Positions 18,056-26,549 of a stretch of 42,393 nt of DNA are shown piece after piece (position 1 is the first letter of the stretch; each line of letters begins with the position of its first letter). Source of the DNA: Streptomyces torulosus (GTDB lineage: Bacteria; Actinomycetota; Actinomycetes; Streptomycetales; Streptomycetaceae); assembly GCF_001419765.1 (NCBI RefSeq), contig NZ_LIRK01000003.1, positions 1 to 42,393 of the forward strand, written 5' to 3'. The notes under the pieces are model-generated. The model made no database searches, was not told the DNA's origin, and was given only the letters and a program-made list of their open reading frames with translations. Made by a program: the position numbers and the translations under genes.

Positions 18056-19168
18056 TCAACTGTCGAAGTCGACGGTCAGCGTCTCGGAGACGGGGAAGGT
18101 CTGGCAGGTCAGCACATAGCCGGCGTCGACCTCGTGGGCCTCCAGGGCGAAGTTGCGGCGCATGTCGGCCTCGCCTTCGGTGACCAGGGCACGGCAGGTG
18201 CCGCACACTCCGCCCTTGCAGGCGAAGGGCAGGTCGGGCCGCATCCTCTGGGCGCCGTCCAGCACCGTGGCCGCGCGCGGCAGCGGCGCGGTGGTGGTGC
18301 GGCCGTCGAGGGTGAGGGTGACCTGGCTGACCGGTCCCTCGGCGACGGCTTCCTCGTGCCGTGCCTCCCGCACCGGCGCGTCGTCCGCGAAGAACAGCTC
18401 CTGGTGGACGCGGTCGACGGGGACGCCGAGGCCGGTGAGGACCTTCTGGGCGTCGCGCACCATTCCGTGGGGTCCGCACAGCCACCAGTGGTCCGCGGTG
18501 GTGACGTCGACCAGCCCGCCGATGAGGGCGGAGAGGCGGTCGGCGTCCAGCCGGCCGGAGAGCACCTCGGCCTCGCGGGGCTCGCGGGAGAGGACGTGGG
18601 CGACCTGGAAGCGCACCGGGTGGAGGTCCTTCAGGTCGGCGAGTTCGTCGGCGAACATGACCGAGCCGGTGCGGCGATTGCCGTAGAACAGCGTGACCCG
18701 CGAGCGGTCGTCGGCGGCGAGGACCGACTCGGCGATGGAGAGCATGGGCGTGATGCCGGACCCCGCGGCGACGAGGACGTGGTGGCCGGGTGCGGTGAGG
18801 TCGGGGCTGAAGGCACCGGTCGGGGCCATCACCTCCAGGATGTCGCCGGGCCGTACGTCGTGGACCAGCCAGGAGGAGAACAGCCCGCCGGGTACTTCGC
18901 GCACCCCGATGCGCGGCCGTGCCCCCACGGAGGAACAGATCGAGTAGGAGCGCCGCTCGTCCCGCCCGTCGACTTCGCGGCGCAGGGTGAGCGACTGGCC
19001 CGGGGAGAAGGCGAACTCCTCCGCCAGGTCGTCCGGGATGTCGAAGCCGACCGCGACCGCGTCCTCGCACAGCCGCTGCACGGTGGCCACGCGCAGGTGA
19101 TGGAAGGCGGGGCGGCGTCGCCGCACGGGTGTGGACACGGAGGTGCCGGGTGGCAACAGGTCCTCCAT
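18056..19168 (-). CDS. paaE: Phenylacetyl-CoA epoxidase reductase subunit PaaE
   Basis: A 370-residue flavoprotein reductase fused to a plant-type ferredoxin. It passes electrons from NAD(P)H through FAD and a [2Fe-2S] centre to the PaaA di-iron oxygenase. Visible landmarks: RSYSICSS (flavin binding), VLVAAGSGITPML (pyridine nucleotide), WWLCGPHGM, and the C-terminal cluster CKGGVCGTC plus a distal Cys (Cys317, 322, 325, 355). ATG 19168 follows AAGGAGATCTG and overlaps the paaD stop (TGATG). Position directly after paaABCD confirms the assignment over other reductases of the same architecture. Confidence 0.93.
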   Translation of the reverse strand: MEDLLPPGTSVSTPVRRRRPAFHHLRVATVQRLCEDAVAVGFDIPDDLAEEFAFSPGQSLTLRREVDGRDERRSYSICSSVGARPRIGVREVPGGLFSSWLVHDVRPGDILEVMAPTGAFSPDLTAPGHHVLVAAGSGITPMLSIAESVLAADDRSRVTLFYGNRRTGSVMFADELADLKDLHPVRFQVAHVLSREPREAEVLSGRLDADRLSALIGGLVDVTTADHWWLCGPHGMVRDAQKVLTGLGVPVDRVHQELFFADDAPVREARHEEAVAEGPVSQVTLTLDGRTTTAPLPRAATVLDGAQRMRPDLPFACKGGVCGTCRALVTEGEADMRRNFALEAHEVDAGYVLTCQTFPVSETLTVDFDS

Positions 19169-19683
19169 CAGATCTCCTTGACGTACTCGAAGGGTTCGCG
19201 GCAGGCGCGGCAGCGCCACAGCGCCTTGCAGGAGGTGGCGCCGAAGCGGGAGGTCTCCTCCGTGTCCGCCGAGCCGCACCGGGGGCACGGAACCGCGGGG
19301 CGTGTGGGGGACAGTGTCAGCGGCACCGGGCCGGGGGCCCGGCGCGGCGCCGGTCCGGGGGGCGCGATGCCGTGCTCGGCGAGGGTGCGGCGGCCGCTCG
19401 GTGTGATCCAGTCCGTGGTCCAGGGCGGGTGGAGCACCGTACGCACCCGGACATGCGCGTATCCGGCGGCTGTGAGGCGCGCGGCCACTTCGGCGCGCAT
19501 CTCGGCCATGGCCGGGCAGCCGGAGTAGGTCGGGGTGAGACTGACGACGACCGTCCCGTCCGCATCGACCTCGACGTCCCGCAGCACGCCGAGGTCGGCC
19601 AGGGTGAGCATGGGCAGTTCGGGGTCCGGCACGCACTCGGCGATGTGCCGGGCATGGCGCACGTCCGGCAGCACGGTCACCAT
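19168..19683 (-). CDS. paaD: Phenylacetyl-CoA epoxidase assembly subunit PaaD
   Basis: 171 residues. The N-terminal half is a DUF59/MIP18-type domain (VPDPELPMLTLADLGVL, LTPTYSGCPAMAEM), found in proteins linked to metal-cluster assembly. The C-terminal quarter adds a zinc-ribbon-like module (CPRCGSADTEETSRFG, then CKALWRCRAC). In the paa system it is needed for a functional oxygenase, probably in Fe-centre maturation. The GGAGGCGAC before ATG 19683 decides the start; the gene overlaps paaC by seven bases. Confidence 0.92.
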   Translation of the reverse strand: MVTVLPDVRHARHIAECVPDPELPMLTLADLGVLRDVEVDADGTVVVSLTPTYSGCPAMAEMRAEVAARLTAAGYAHVRVRTVLHPPWTTDWITPSGRRTLAEHGIAPPGPAPRRAPGPVPLTLSPTRPAVPCPRCGSADTEETSRFGATSCKALWRCRACREPFEYVKEI

Positions 19684-20504
19684 GTCGCCTCCGGGTGGGC
19701 CCGGGCCACGCTCTGCAGCTCGGCCAGCAGGGGGGCGAGGTGCTCGGTGTGATTCCCGGCGCGGCCGGAACCGGGCTGCGGCCGGCACACGGGCAGAGGC
19801 ACTCCGGCCGTCTCCGTGACCTGCTTCAGCACCGCCTCGACCTCGTCCTGGACGTCGTACGCGGTGAACAGCTCGTCCAGGTACGGCGCGACCTGCTCCA
19901 GGGCGTCCCGCATCCGGTGATGCGACTCGGCGGTGCCGTCGCCGAGACGGACGACCCACTCGGCGGCGTACTGCCGGTGGTAGCTCAGCTCCTTGACGCC
20001 CTTGGCGGCGATCGCGGCGAGTACCGGATCGTCGGAGGCGGTGAGCCGCTCGAAGTGAGCGAGCCTCCAGGCGGAGAGCACCAGCAGGCGTGCGACGGAG
20101 AAAGCGAAGTCTCCATTGGGGAGTTCGGCGAGGCGTACGTTGCGGAAGTCGTCGGCGTCCCGGAAGTAGGCGTAGGCGTCCTCGTCGCGGCCGGTTCCGT
20201 CGACCTGGCCGGCGCGGGAGTACAGCAGGCGGGCCTGGCCGAGGAGGTCGAGGCCGATGTTGGCGAGCGCGACCTCCTCCTCCAGCTCGGGCGCGCGGGT
20301 CGTCCATTCAGCCAGCCTCTGCGCCAGGACGAGGGCGTCGTCGGCCAACGCCACGCAGACGGCGGTGAGTTCACCGGTGTCGATGCCGTCGGGTACCGCG
20401 CCGTCCACGCCGTGGAGGGGGTCCTCGAAGCCGGTGCCGTACGCCCAGCGGGTGTCGTCGTCGTGTCCCTCGGCGAGGGTCATGTAGAGGTGGTCGTCAC
20501 TCAT
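19677..20504 (-). CDS. paaC: Phenylacetyl-CoA epoxidase structural subunit PaaC
   Basis: 275 residues of ferritin-like helical fold, the non-catalytic partner of PaaA in the ring-epoxidising monooxygenase. Characteristic segments are LAEWTTRAPELEEEVALANI, LDLLGQARLLYSRAG, FSVARLLVLSAWRLAHFERL and ELSYHRQYAAEWVVRLGDGT. The N-terminus carries an extension (MSDDHLYMTLAEGHDD...) before the conserved core starts. It follows paaB by ten bases in the same transcript. Compared with PaaA the set of metal ligands is incomplete, as usual for this subunit. Confidence 0.93.
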   Translation of the reverse strand: MSDDHLYMTLAEGHDDDTRWAYGTGFEDPLHGVDGAVPDGIDTGELTAVCVALADDALVLAQRLAEWTTRAPELEEEVALANIGLDLLGQARLLYSRAGQVDGTGRDEDAYAYFRDADDFRNVRLAELPNGDFAFSVARLLVLSAWRLAHFERLTASDDPVLAAIAAKGVKELSYHRQYAAEWVVRLGDGTAESHHRMRDALEQVAPYLDELFTAYDVQDEVEAVLKQVTETAGVPLPVCRPQPGSGRAGNHTEHLAPLLAELQSVARAHPEATW

Positions 20505-20514
20505 GCCCTGCTCC

Positions 20515-20808
20515 TCAGATGTGCGGGACGTCGTCGGGGATGTCGTAGAACGTCGGGTGGCGGTACACCTTGTCGGCGCTGGGCTCGAAGAAGGGGTCCT
20601 TCTCGTCGCGGGTGGAGGCGGCGATGTGCTCCGAGCGCACCACCCAGAGGGAGACGCCCTCGTTCCGGCGGGTGTAGAGGTCGCGGGCGTGGGTGAGGGC
20701 CATCCGGTCGTCGGCGGCGTGCAGCGAGCCCACGTGGACGTGGTTCAGGCCGCGCTTGCCGCGCACGAACACCTCGTACAGCGGCCAGTCCTTCTCCTCG
20801 GTGGTCAT
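20515..20808 (-). CDS. paaB: Phenylacetyl-CoA epoxidase subunit PaaB
   Basis: A 97-residue protein of the PaaB family, a small bridging subunit of the PaaABCE complex. Diagnostic segments are [52 protein letters not shown] and the C-terminal [16 protein letters not shown]. Length is typical. ATG 20808 overlaps the paaA stop (ATGA), so translation is coupled. Confidence 0.95.
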   Translation of the reverse strand: MTTEEKDWPLYEVFVRGKRGLNHVHVGSLHAADDRMALTHARDLYTRRNEGVSLWVVRSEHIAASTRDEKDPFFEPSADKVYRHPTFYDIPDDVPHI

Positions 20809-21803
20809 GCCACCGCTCCCTTCTGCGTAGGTGTACGGCGGGTACGGGCGGCCTGCTTAGCGGCGTGGGCGGTGGCCGCCTCACGCACCCAGGCGCCTTC
20901 CTCGTGGGCCGTCCTGCGGCGTTCCGTCCGCTGGTCGTTGCAGGGCCCGTCGCCGGTGATGACCCGCTTCAGCTCGGCCCAGTCGGGGGTGCCGAAGTCG
21001 TGGCGGCCGCGCTCCTCGTTCCACCTCAGGTCCGGGTCGGGGAGGGTCACGCCGAGCTTCTCGGCCTGCGGGACGGTCATGTCGACGAAGCGCTGCCGCA
21101 GTTCGTCGTTGGAGTGCCGCTTGATCTTCCACGCCATCGACTGCGCCGAGTTGGGCGAGGCGTCGTCGGGCGGCCCGAACATCATCAGCGACGGCCACCA
21201 CCAGCGGTCCACCGCGTCCTGCACCATCGCGCGCTGCTCGTCCGTGCCCCGCATCATCGTCAGCAGCAGCTCATACCCCTGCCGCTGGTGGAACGACTCC
21301 TCCTTGCAGATCCGCACCATCGCCCGCGCGTACGGACCGTACGAACTGCGGCACAGCGGGACCTGGTTGCAGATGGCGGCGCCGTCCACGAACCAGCCGA
21401 TCACCCCGACGTCGGCGAAGCTCAGGGTCGGATAGTTGAAGATCGACGAGTACTTCTGACGACCCTCGATCAGCCGGTTCGTCAGATCCGAACGGTCCGC
21501 ACCCAGAGTCTCCGCCGCCGAGTACAGATACAGCCCATGGCCCGCCTCGTCCTGCACCTTCGCGAACAGGATCGCCTTGCGGCGCAGGGACGGCGCACGG
21601 GTGATCCACTCCCCCTCCGGCTGCATCCCGATGATCTCCGAGTGCGCGTGCTGCGCGATCTGCCGGACGAGCGTCCTGCGATAGCCCCCCGGCATCCAGT
21701 CACGCGGCTCGATCCGCTGGTCCCGCGCGATCGTCGCCTCGAAGTGCTCCCGCAGCTCCGGCTCCGCGCGGTCCGCCGACGCGTCGGCGTGTATCGCGGC
21801 CAT
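20805..21803 (-). CDS. paaA: Phenylacetyl-CoA epoxidase catalytic subunit PaaA
   Basis: About 332 residues, the di-iron oxygenase alpha subunit that epoxidises the aromatic ring of phenylacetyl-CoA with O2. The ligand helices are recognisable: [32 protein letters not shown] and [18 protein letters not shown] (ExxH-type pairs). ATG 21803 is chosen over the upstream GTG 21812 because GGGAAGG lies at a normal distance. It is first of a tightly coupled paaABCDE-crotonase transcript, with its own PaaR-like palindrome 17 bp upstream in an 82-bp gap after paaG, so it can be transcribed from an internal promoter. Confidence 0.95.
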   Translation of the reverse strand: MAAIHADASADRAEPELREHFEATIARDQRIEPRDWMPGGYRRTLVRQIAQHAHSEIIGMQPEGEWITRAPSLRRKAILFAKVQDEAGHGLYLYSAAETLGADRSDLTNRLIEGRQKYSSIFNYPTLSFADVGVIGWFVDGAAICNQVPLCRSSYGPYARAMVRICKEESFHQRQGYELLLTMMRGTDEQRAMVQDAVDRWWWPSLMMFGPPDDASPNSAQSMAWKIKRHSNDELRQRFVDMTVPQAEKLGVTLPDPDLRWNEERGRHDFGTPDWAELKRVITGDGPCNDQRTERRRTAHEEGAWVREAATAHAAKQAARTRRTPTQKGAVA

Positions 21804-21820
21804 CTGCCCCACCTTCCCTA

Positions 21821-21840
21821 CCGACCGTTCGTTCGGTCGG
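21821..21840. promoter_or_regulatory. PaaR-box-like operator upstream of paaA
   Basis: CCGACCG-TTCGTT-CGGTCGG: 7-bp perfect arms around 6 bases, containing ACCGTTCGTTCGGT. This agrees with the ACCG-NN-CG-NN-CGGT core reported for TetR-family PaaR regulators of actinobacterial paa genes. It sits between paaG and paaA, 17 bp from the paaA start. No paaR gene is in the window. Confidence 0.75.
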
Positions 21841-21885
21841 CATCATGGCTGAGTTCTTTGTGTTTCGGCAAGTGCCGCAGTCGGG

Positions 21886-22707
21886 TCAGCGTCCGCTGAA
21901 GGACGGCTGTCGGCCTTCGAGGAAGGCCCGCACAGCAGCCTGGTGGTCCTCGGTGGCGCCCAGCCGCTCCTGAGCCGCCGCCTCGCGCTCCAGTACCTCG
22001 CGCAGGGACCCTCGGTCGGCTCGCAGCAGGGACTTGACCTCGGCGTACGCGGCCGTGGGACCGGCGGCGAGGCGCTTGGCCAGGGTCAGGCCCTCCGCTG
22101 CGGCGCCACCGTCCGGCACGACGCTGTGGACGAGGCCCCACTGCTGCGCCTGCTCGGCGTGGAAGCGGTCGCCGAGCAGCATCAGGGCGGCGGCCCGCGA
22201 CGGTCCGACGGCCTGTGCCAGAGCACCGCTCAGACCGCTGTCGGCAGCCAGGCCGATCCCGGTGAACGCGGTCGAGAAGCGGGCACCGGCTCCCGCGACC
22301 CGCACGTCGGCACAGAGCGCGAGGCCCAGCCCCGCGCCGACACAGGCTCCCTCGACGGCGGCGACCACGGGCTGCGGCAGCGCGCACAGTTCCTCGACGA
22401 GCGGGTTGTACTCGTCCCGGACGATGGCGAAGGCGGAGGCGGGTGAGCTCTCCAGGGCTCGCGCGTGCTCCTTGAGGTCCTGGCCGACGCAGAAGTGCCG
22501 GCCCTCGGCGGTGAGGAGCACCGCCCGGACGAGGTCGCCGTCTTCGTGCACCCGGCGTACGGCGGCGATCAGTCCGGCGCGCAACGGCACGTCAAGGGCG
22601 TTTCCCGCGGAGGGCCTTCGGAGTTCGATGACGGCGACGCCGCCGTCCAGGGTGTAGCCGACGCCGTGCCGCGTCTCGTCGGCCGGAGGCCGGTTCGTAG
22701 CGCTCAT
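21886..22707 (-). CDS. paaG: Ring-1,2-epoxyphenylacetyl-CoA isomerase PaaG (crotonase family)
   Basis: 273 residues. In the pathway PaaG converts the epoxide to oxepin-CoA and also isomerises double bonds later. Its pattern follows PaaG rather than hydratases: HFCVGQDLKEH, YNPLVEELCALPQPVVAAVE, GACVGAGLGLALCADVRVA and TGIGLAADSGLSGAL, where a single Asp replaces the Glu pair of hydratases. ATG 22707 overlaps the preceding gene's stop (ATGA). It is the last gene before the paaA promoter gap. Assignment rests on motif pattern and locus. Confidence 0.85.
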   Translation of the reverse strand: MSATNRPPADETRHGVGYTLDGGVAVIELRRPSAGNALDVPLRAGLIAAVRRVHEDGDLVRAVLLTAEGRHFCVGQDLKEHARALESSPASAFAIVRDEYNPLVEELCALPQPVVAAVEGACVGAGLGLALCADVRVAGAGARFSTAFTGIGLAADSGLSGALAQAVGPSRAAALMLLGDRFHAEQAQQWGLVHSVVPDGGAAAEGLTLAKRLAAGPTAAYAEVKSLLRADRGSLREVLEREAAAQERLGATEDHQAAVRAFLEGRQPSFSGR

Positions 22708-23558
22708 TCCCACGTGTAGAACCCCTTTCCGGTCTTGCGGCCGAGCTCGCCGCGGGCGACCTTCTCCCGCAGCAGCCGGGGCGGGGCGAAGCGTTCGCCG
22801 AGTGTGGCGTGCAGGTGCTCGGCGATGGCGAGGCGCACGTCGAGTCCGACCAGGTCGGTCAGGCGCAACGGTCCCATGGGGTGCTTGTAGCCGAGCCGCA
22901 TGGCGTCGTCGATCGCGTCCGGTTCCGCGACGCCCTCCTCGACCATGCGGATCGCCTCCAGGCCCAGGGCCAGGCCGAGGCGGCTGCTGGCGAAGCCGGG
23001 CGAGTCCTTGACGACGACGTCCTTCTTGTCGAGGCAGCGGGTCCAGCCGAGGGCCGCCTCGACGGTGTCCGCCCCGGTATCGGGTGCGACGACGATCTCG
23101 ACCAGTTCGGAGGCGGGCACGGGATTGAAGAAGTGCATGCCCAGGAAGCGGTCGGGCCGGGTGAGGGCGGCGGCGAGATCGGTGACCGACAGGGAACTGG
23201 TGTTGCTGGCCAGTACCGTGGCGGGGCTCACCGCCTGCTCGGCGGCCGCGAGGAGCCGGGCCTTGAGCGCGGCGTCCTCGGGGACGGCCTCGACGACCAG
23301 GTCGGCGTCCGGGGGCAGGGCGTCGACGGACGGAACCGTCGTCACCCGGGCCAGCACCTCCTCCGCGGGCTCGGCGAGTGCGCCGCGTTCGGCTGCTCTC
23401 TTCAGCCCGGCGGCGACGCGGTCCAGTGCCGCGGCCGCGGCCTGCGCGCCGCTCTCCACGACGGTCACGGCCGAACCGGCCGTCGCGAAGGACTGGGCGA
23501 TACCGGCGCCCATGCGGCCGCCGCCGATCACCCCGACGACTGTGGGGGCTGAGGTCAT
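22704..23558 (-). CDS. paaH: 3-hydroxyacyl-CoA dehydrogenase (PaaH-like)
   Basis: 284 residues with an N-terminal NAD-binding Rossmann domain (VVGVIGGGRMGAGIAQSFA) and a C-terminal 3HCDH domain (VVVKDSPGFASSRLGLAL, GYKHPMGPLRLTDLVGLDV, ending RKTGKGFYTWE). Catalytic segment LASNTSSLSVTDLA plus GMHFFNPVP (His) are intact. In the paa pathway it oxidises 3-hydroxyadipyl-CoA to 3-oxoadipyl-CoA. It is coupled to its neighbours by overlaps of four bases on both sides. A 3-hydroxybutyryl-CoA dehydrogenase has the same architecture, so the substrate comes from context. Confidence 0.88.
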   Translation of the reverse strand: MTSAPTVVGVIGGGRMGAGIAQSFATAGSAVTVVESGAQAAAAALDRVAAGLKRAAERGALAEPAEEVLARVTTVPSVDALPPDADLVVEAVPEDAALKARLLAAAEQAVSPATVLASNTSSLSVTDLAAALTRPDRFLGMHFFNPVPASELVEIVVAPDTGADTVEAALGWTRCLDKKDVVVKDSPGFASSRLGLALGLEAIRMVEEGVAEPDAIDDAMRLGYKHPMGPLRLTDLVGLDVRLAIAEHLHATLGERFAPPRLLREKVARGELGRKTGKGFYTWE

Positions 23559-24307
23559 GCCCGACTCCTCTTCTCCAGGAAACGTGTCATGCGGTCCTTC
23601 TTGTCCTGTCCCTCAAACAGCACGGCCTGGGCCAGGTCGTCGGCGACCGGGTGGGCACCGGGTGAGTCGACGACGAGCTTCGTCAGCCGCAGGGCGGTGG
23701 CGGAGGAGCGTGCCATGCGGTCGAGCAGGGCGTGCGCCTCGTCCAGCAGCTTCTCCGCCGGTACGACGTCGATGACCAGCCCGGCCGCCAGTGCTGCGGC
23801 CGCGTCGAGGTTCCGCCCGGCGAGCAGCACCTGCTTGGCGATCGACTCGCCGACCAGCTCGGGCAGCCGCCAGCAGGCCCCGGCCGCGGCGAGGATGCCG
23901 AGCCCGGGCTCGGGGTTGCCGAAGACGGCGTCCGGTCCCGCGATACGCAGGTCGCAGGCGTACGACAGTTCGGCGCCCCCGCCCAGCGCCCAGCCGTCGA
24001 CGGCGGCGAGCGTGGGCATGGGGAGTCTGCGCACCCGCTCGAACAGGCGGCTGTTGATGCCCTGGAGGGCTTCGTCGCGGCCGCGCCGCAGCAGCTCGGC
24101 GATGTCGGCGCCGCCCGCGAAGACCCCGCCGTGCCCGGTGAGCAGCAGCAACTTCGGATCGGCTTCCAGCAGATCGCACACCTCGTGCAGTTCGGCGATC
24201 ATGCGGCCGCTGATGGCGTTGCGGGCCTCGGGCCGGTGCAGGGCGACGACGACCCGGTCCTCGCGTTCCTCGACGAGCAGCGTCTCGTAGGCGGTTGCGG
24301 TGCTCAT
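23555..24307 (-). CDS. Enoyl-CoA hydratase/isomerase (second crotonase of the locus)
   Basis: 250 residues, crotonase fold: [12 protein letters not shown] and [17 protein letters not shown] form the oxyanion hole. The first catalytic Glu is in [19 protein letters not shown], but at the second position there is Gln ([11 protein letters not shown]), so this enzyme may not be a typical hydratase. The locus has three crotonases: this one, PaaG and the gene at 17280. PaaF (2,3-dehydroadipyl-CoA hydratase) must be one of the two unassigned members. The start overlaps the thiolase stop (ATGA). Confidence 0.83.
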   Translation of the reverse strand: MSTATAYETLLVEEREDRVVVALHRPEARNAISGRMIAELHEVCDLLEADPKLLLLTGHGGVFAGGADIAELLRRGRDEALQGINSRLFERVRRLPMPTLAAVDGWALGGGAELSYACDLRIAGPDAVFGNPEPGLGILAAAGACWRLPELVGESIAKQVLLAGRNLDAAAALAAGLVIDVVPAEKLLDEAHALLDRMARSSATALRLTKLVVDSPGAHPVADDLAQAVLFEGQDKKDRMTRFLEKRSRA

Positions 24308-25527
24308 ACGCGCTCCACGAGCATGGCGACGCCCTGGCCGACCCCCACGCACAGCGTCGCCAGGCCCCGGCGGGCGTCCTCGCGCTCCAGCCTGCCCAGC
24401 AGCGTCAGCAGGATGCGGGCACCGGAGCAGCCGAGGGGATGGCCGAGCGCGATGGCGCCGCCGTCGGCGTTGACCCTCTCCTCGTCGAGCTTGAGACGGC
24501 GTATGACGGCCAGCGCCTGCGCGGCGAACGCCTCGTTCAACTCGACCGCGTCCACGTCCCCGGCCTGCCATCCGGCGCGGGCCAGGGCCTTCTGTGTGGC
24601 GGGCACCGGGCCGAGGCCCATGACCTGGGGCTGCACACCGGCCGAGGCGGAGGTGACGACCCGTGCCCGCGGGGTGAGCCCGTACCGCCGTACCGCTTCG
24701 GCGCTCGCGACCACCAGCGCGGCGGCGCCGTCCGACAGCGGTGAGGAGGAACCGGCGGTGACGATGCCGTCCTCGCGGAAGATGGTCCGCAGAGTGCCGA
24801 GCTTCTCCAGCGTCGTGCCGGGGCGCGGCCCCTCGTCGCGGGTGACCTCGCCGCCCTTCACCGGGACCGGCACGATCTCGCGGTCGAAGCGCCCCGCTTC
24901 CTGTGCCGCCACGGCACGCTGGTGACTGCGCAACGCGAACGCGTCGGACTCGGCGCGGGTGATGCCGTCCAGGGCCGCGACCTCCTCGGCCGTCTCCCCC
25001 ATCGCGAGGGTCACCTTGACCGTCTCGGGACCGGCCCCGGCGGGCACGGCCCGGTCGGCGGCGGCGAAGCGCGGGTTGGTGAAGCGCCAGCCCAGTGAGG
25101 TGTCGTGCACCTCCCCCGGCTTGGCCCAGGGGGTGCCGGGCTTGGCCATCACCCAGGGGGCGCGGGTCATGGACTCCACCCCGCCCGCGACCACCAGGTC
25201 CGCCTCCCCGGAGCGGATCGCCTGGGCGGCGCTCGCGACCGCCGTCAGCCCTGAGGCGCAGAGCCGGTTGACCGTGTAGCCGGGGACGGTGTGCGGCAGC
25301 CCCGCCAGCAGCACGGCCATGCGCGCCACGTCGCGGTTGTCCTCACCCGCCTGGTTGGCGGCCCCCAGGACCACCTCGTCCACGGCCTCGGACGGGACAC
25401 CCGCGCGGCGGACGGCCTCACCCACCACCAGGGCGGCCAGGTCGTCGGGACGCACGGAGGCCAGTACGCCGCCGTAGCGGCCCTGCGGGGTGCGCGCCCC
25501 GTCGATCAGGAAGACATCGTCAGACAT
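24304..25527 (-). CDS. paaJ: 3-oxoadipyl-CoA / 3-oxo-5,6-dehydrosuberyl-CoA thiolase PaaJ
   Basis: 407 residues, complete thiolase. The nucleophilic Cys90 is in [14 protein letters not shown], His363 in [10 protein letters not shown] and Cys393 in [16 protein letters not shown] is also present. In the pathway it cleaves acetyl-CoA twice, first from 3-oxo-5,6-dehydrosuberyl-CoA, then from 3-oxoadipyl-CoA. It is embedded in the paa set and overlaps by 22 bases the relict paaN upstream, whose translation may feed into it. Other acetyl-CoA acetyltransferases share these motifs; context decides. Confidence 0.9.
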   Translation of the reverse strand: MSDDVFLIDGARTPQGRYGGVLASVRPDDLAALVVGEAVRRAGVPSEAVDEVVLGAANQAGEDNRDVARMAVLLAGLPHTVPGYTVNRLCASGLTAVASAAQAIRSGEADLVVAGGVESMTRAPWVMAKPGTPWAKPGEVHDTSLGWRFTNPRFAAADRAVPAGAGPETVKVTLAMGETAEEVAALDGITRAESDAFALRSHQRAVAAQEAGRFDREIVPVPVKGGEVTRDEGPRPGTTLEKLGTLRTIFREDGIVTAGSSSPLSDGAAALVVASAEAVRRYGLTPRARVVTSASAGVQPQVMGLGPVPATQKALARAGWQAGDVDAVELNEAFAAQALAVIRRLKLDEERVNADGGAIALGHPLGCSGARILLTLLGRLEREDARRGLATLCVGVGQGVAMLVERV

Positions 25528-25979
25528 GGGCGGACTCCTCGAAGGGAACGGGCCGGCGCGACTGCGGCGTCGCCGGTGACGAAGGCGGGGTCGGACAGGG
25601 TGGCGCCGGCCGCCGGACCGGCGGCACTGCCGTGGAAGTCGCCGAAGGCGGCGGACTGGTTGACGAAGACCCCCGTCTCGCGGTCGGCAGTCGCATCCAG
25701 CCGCGCCACCAGCGGCGTACGGCGGACCGCCTCCGGGTACTCCGGATGCTCGACCGGTGCCGACGCGCGCACCGTACGGGGGAGCTCGACGTGACCACCC
25801 AGGCTCTCCCGGAACGCGACCTTTCCGGCCTTGGCGGCGTCCTCGCCGTACGCCGACTTGCTGGGCGACGCGGGATACGGCGTCCTATGGCCCCGGGCGA
25901 CGGTGGCGGCGACCGCCTGTTCCGGCAGAGCGCGGTGGCAGGTGAAGAAGTCCGGTCGATCAGGGAGGGGTTGGGGCAT
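25506..25979 (-). pseudogene. Relict paaN with two large in-frame deletions
   Basis: The open frame encodes about 157 residues that align with three separated parts of the intact PaaN at 36194-37894. Its head ([20 protein letters not shown]) matches RGYWTPYPETPSTSAYGAEA; the middle ([20 protein letters not shown]) matches the segment near residue 423; the tail ([20 protein letters not shown]) matches residues near 515. About 350 and 75 residues are missing between them, including the catalytic Cys and Glu and most of the NAD-binding fold. The frame is nevertheless uninterrupted, begins at ATG 25979 behind AGAGGTGG, and overlaps paaJ by 22 bases. It cannot be a dehydrogenase; it may persist as a translated leader that couples to paaJ. 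Confidence 0.85.
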
Positions 25980-25991
25980 GCATTCCACCTC

Positions 25992-26020
25992 TTGACATGC
26001 AGCGGTGCGGCTGGATTACT
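25992..26020 (+). promoter_or_regulatory. Candidate promoter of paaI-paaK
   Basis: TTGACA (25992-25997) followed after 17 bases by ATTACT (26015-26020), or after 19 by TACTAA. It is the only such pair in the 84-bp divergent gap between the relict paaN and paaI, and places a transcription start close to the operator at 26039. Confidence 0.45.
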
Positions 26021-26038
26021 AAGCCGAGCCGCACGCTA

Positions 26039-26052
26039 ACCGAATGTTCGGT
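26039..26052. promoter_or_regulatory. PaaR-box-like operator in the divergent paaN'-paaJ / paaI gap
   Basis: ACCGAATGTTCGGT, perfect 6-bp arms with TG centre. The first 13 bases recur exactly, in reverse orientation, upstream of the intact paaN (37907-37920). It lies 12 bp before the paaI start, where a bound repressor would block paaI-paaK and could also affect the divergent operon. Confidence 0.75.
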
Positions 26053-26063
26053 CGGGAGACAAG

Positions 26064-26549
26064 GTGGCAGAAATCGTGATACAGACCACTCAACCGAGTC
26101 CAGCGCAGGCGATGCTCGCCGAGGACGAGGCGTCCCGAGGGCTGGGCATCGAACTGCTCGAACACGGCCCGGGGACCGCCACGCTCCGTATGACGGTGAC
26201 CCCGGCGATGGTGAACGGACACCCGATCACCCACGGCGGATATGTGTTCCTGCTCGCCGACACCGCCGTCGCCTGCGCCTGCAACAGCCACGGTCCGGTG
26301 ACCGTCGCGGCGGGCGCCGACATCACCTTCGTCGCCCCGGCGTACGAGGGGGACGTGCTCGTGGCGATCGCCGAGGAGCGCACCCGGTTCGGCCGCAGCG
26401 GCATCTACGACGTGAGCGTCCGCCGAGGCGACGAGGTGATCGCGGAGTTCCGCGGACGCAGCCGCAGCATCACCGGTACGACACCGGGCTCGACCAGGGA
26501 CACGACGGCGCACAGGACGCCGGGCACCACCACGAAGGAGTCGCGATGA
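26064..26549 (+). CDS. paaI: Hydroxyphenylacetyl-CoA-type thioesterase PaaI
   Basis: 161 residues. Hotdog-fold thioesterase with the family signature HPITHGGYVFLLADTAVACA (His57-Gly-Gly, Asp66) and AGADITFVAPAYEGD. PaaI releases CoA from dead-end ring-hydroxylated phenylacetyl-CoA derivatives, rescuing the CoA pool. The C-terminal 25 residues (TTPGSTRDTTAHRTPG...) are a low-complexity tail. GTG 26064 is preceded by CGGGAG; the stop overlaps the paaK ATG. Confidence 0.88.
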   Translation: MAEIVIQTTQPSPAQAMLAEDEASRGLGIELLEHGPGTATLRMTVTPAMVNGHPITHGGYVFLLADTAVACACNSHGPVTVAAGADITFVAPAYEGDVLVAIAEERTRFGRSGIYDVSVRRGDEVIAEFRGRSRSITGTTPGSTRDTTAHRTPGTTTKESR

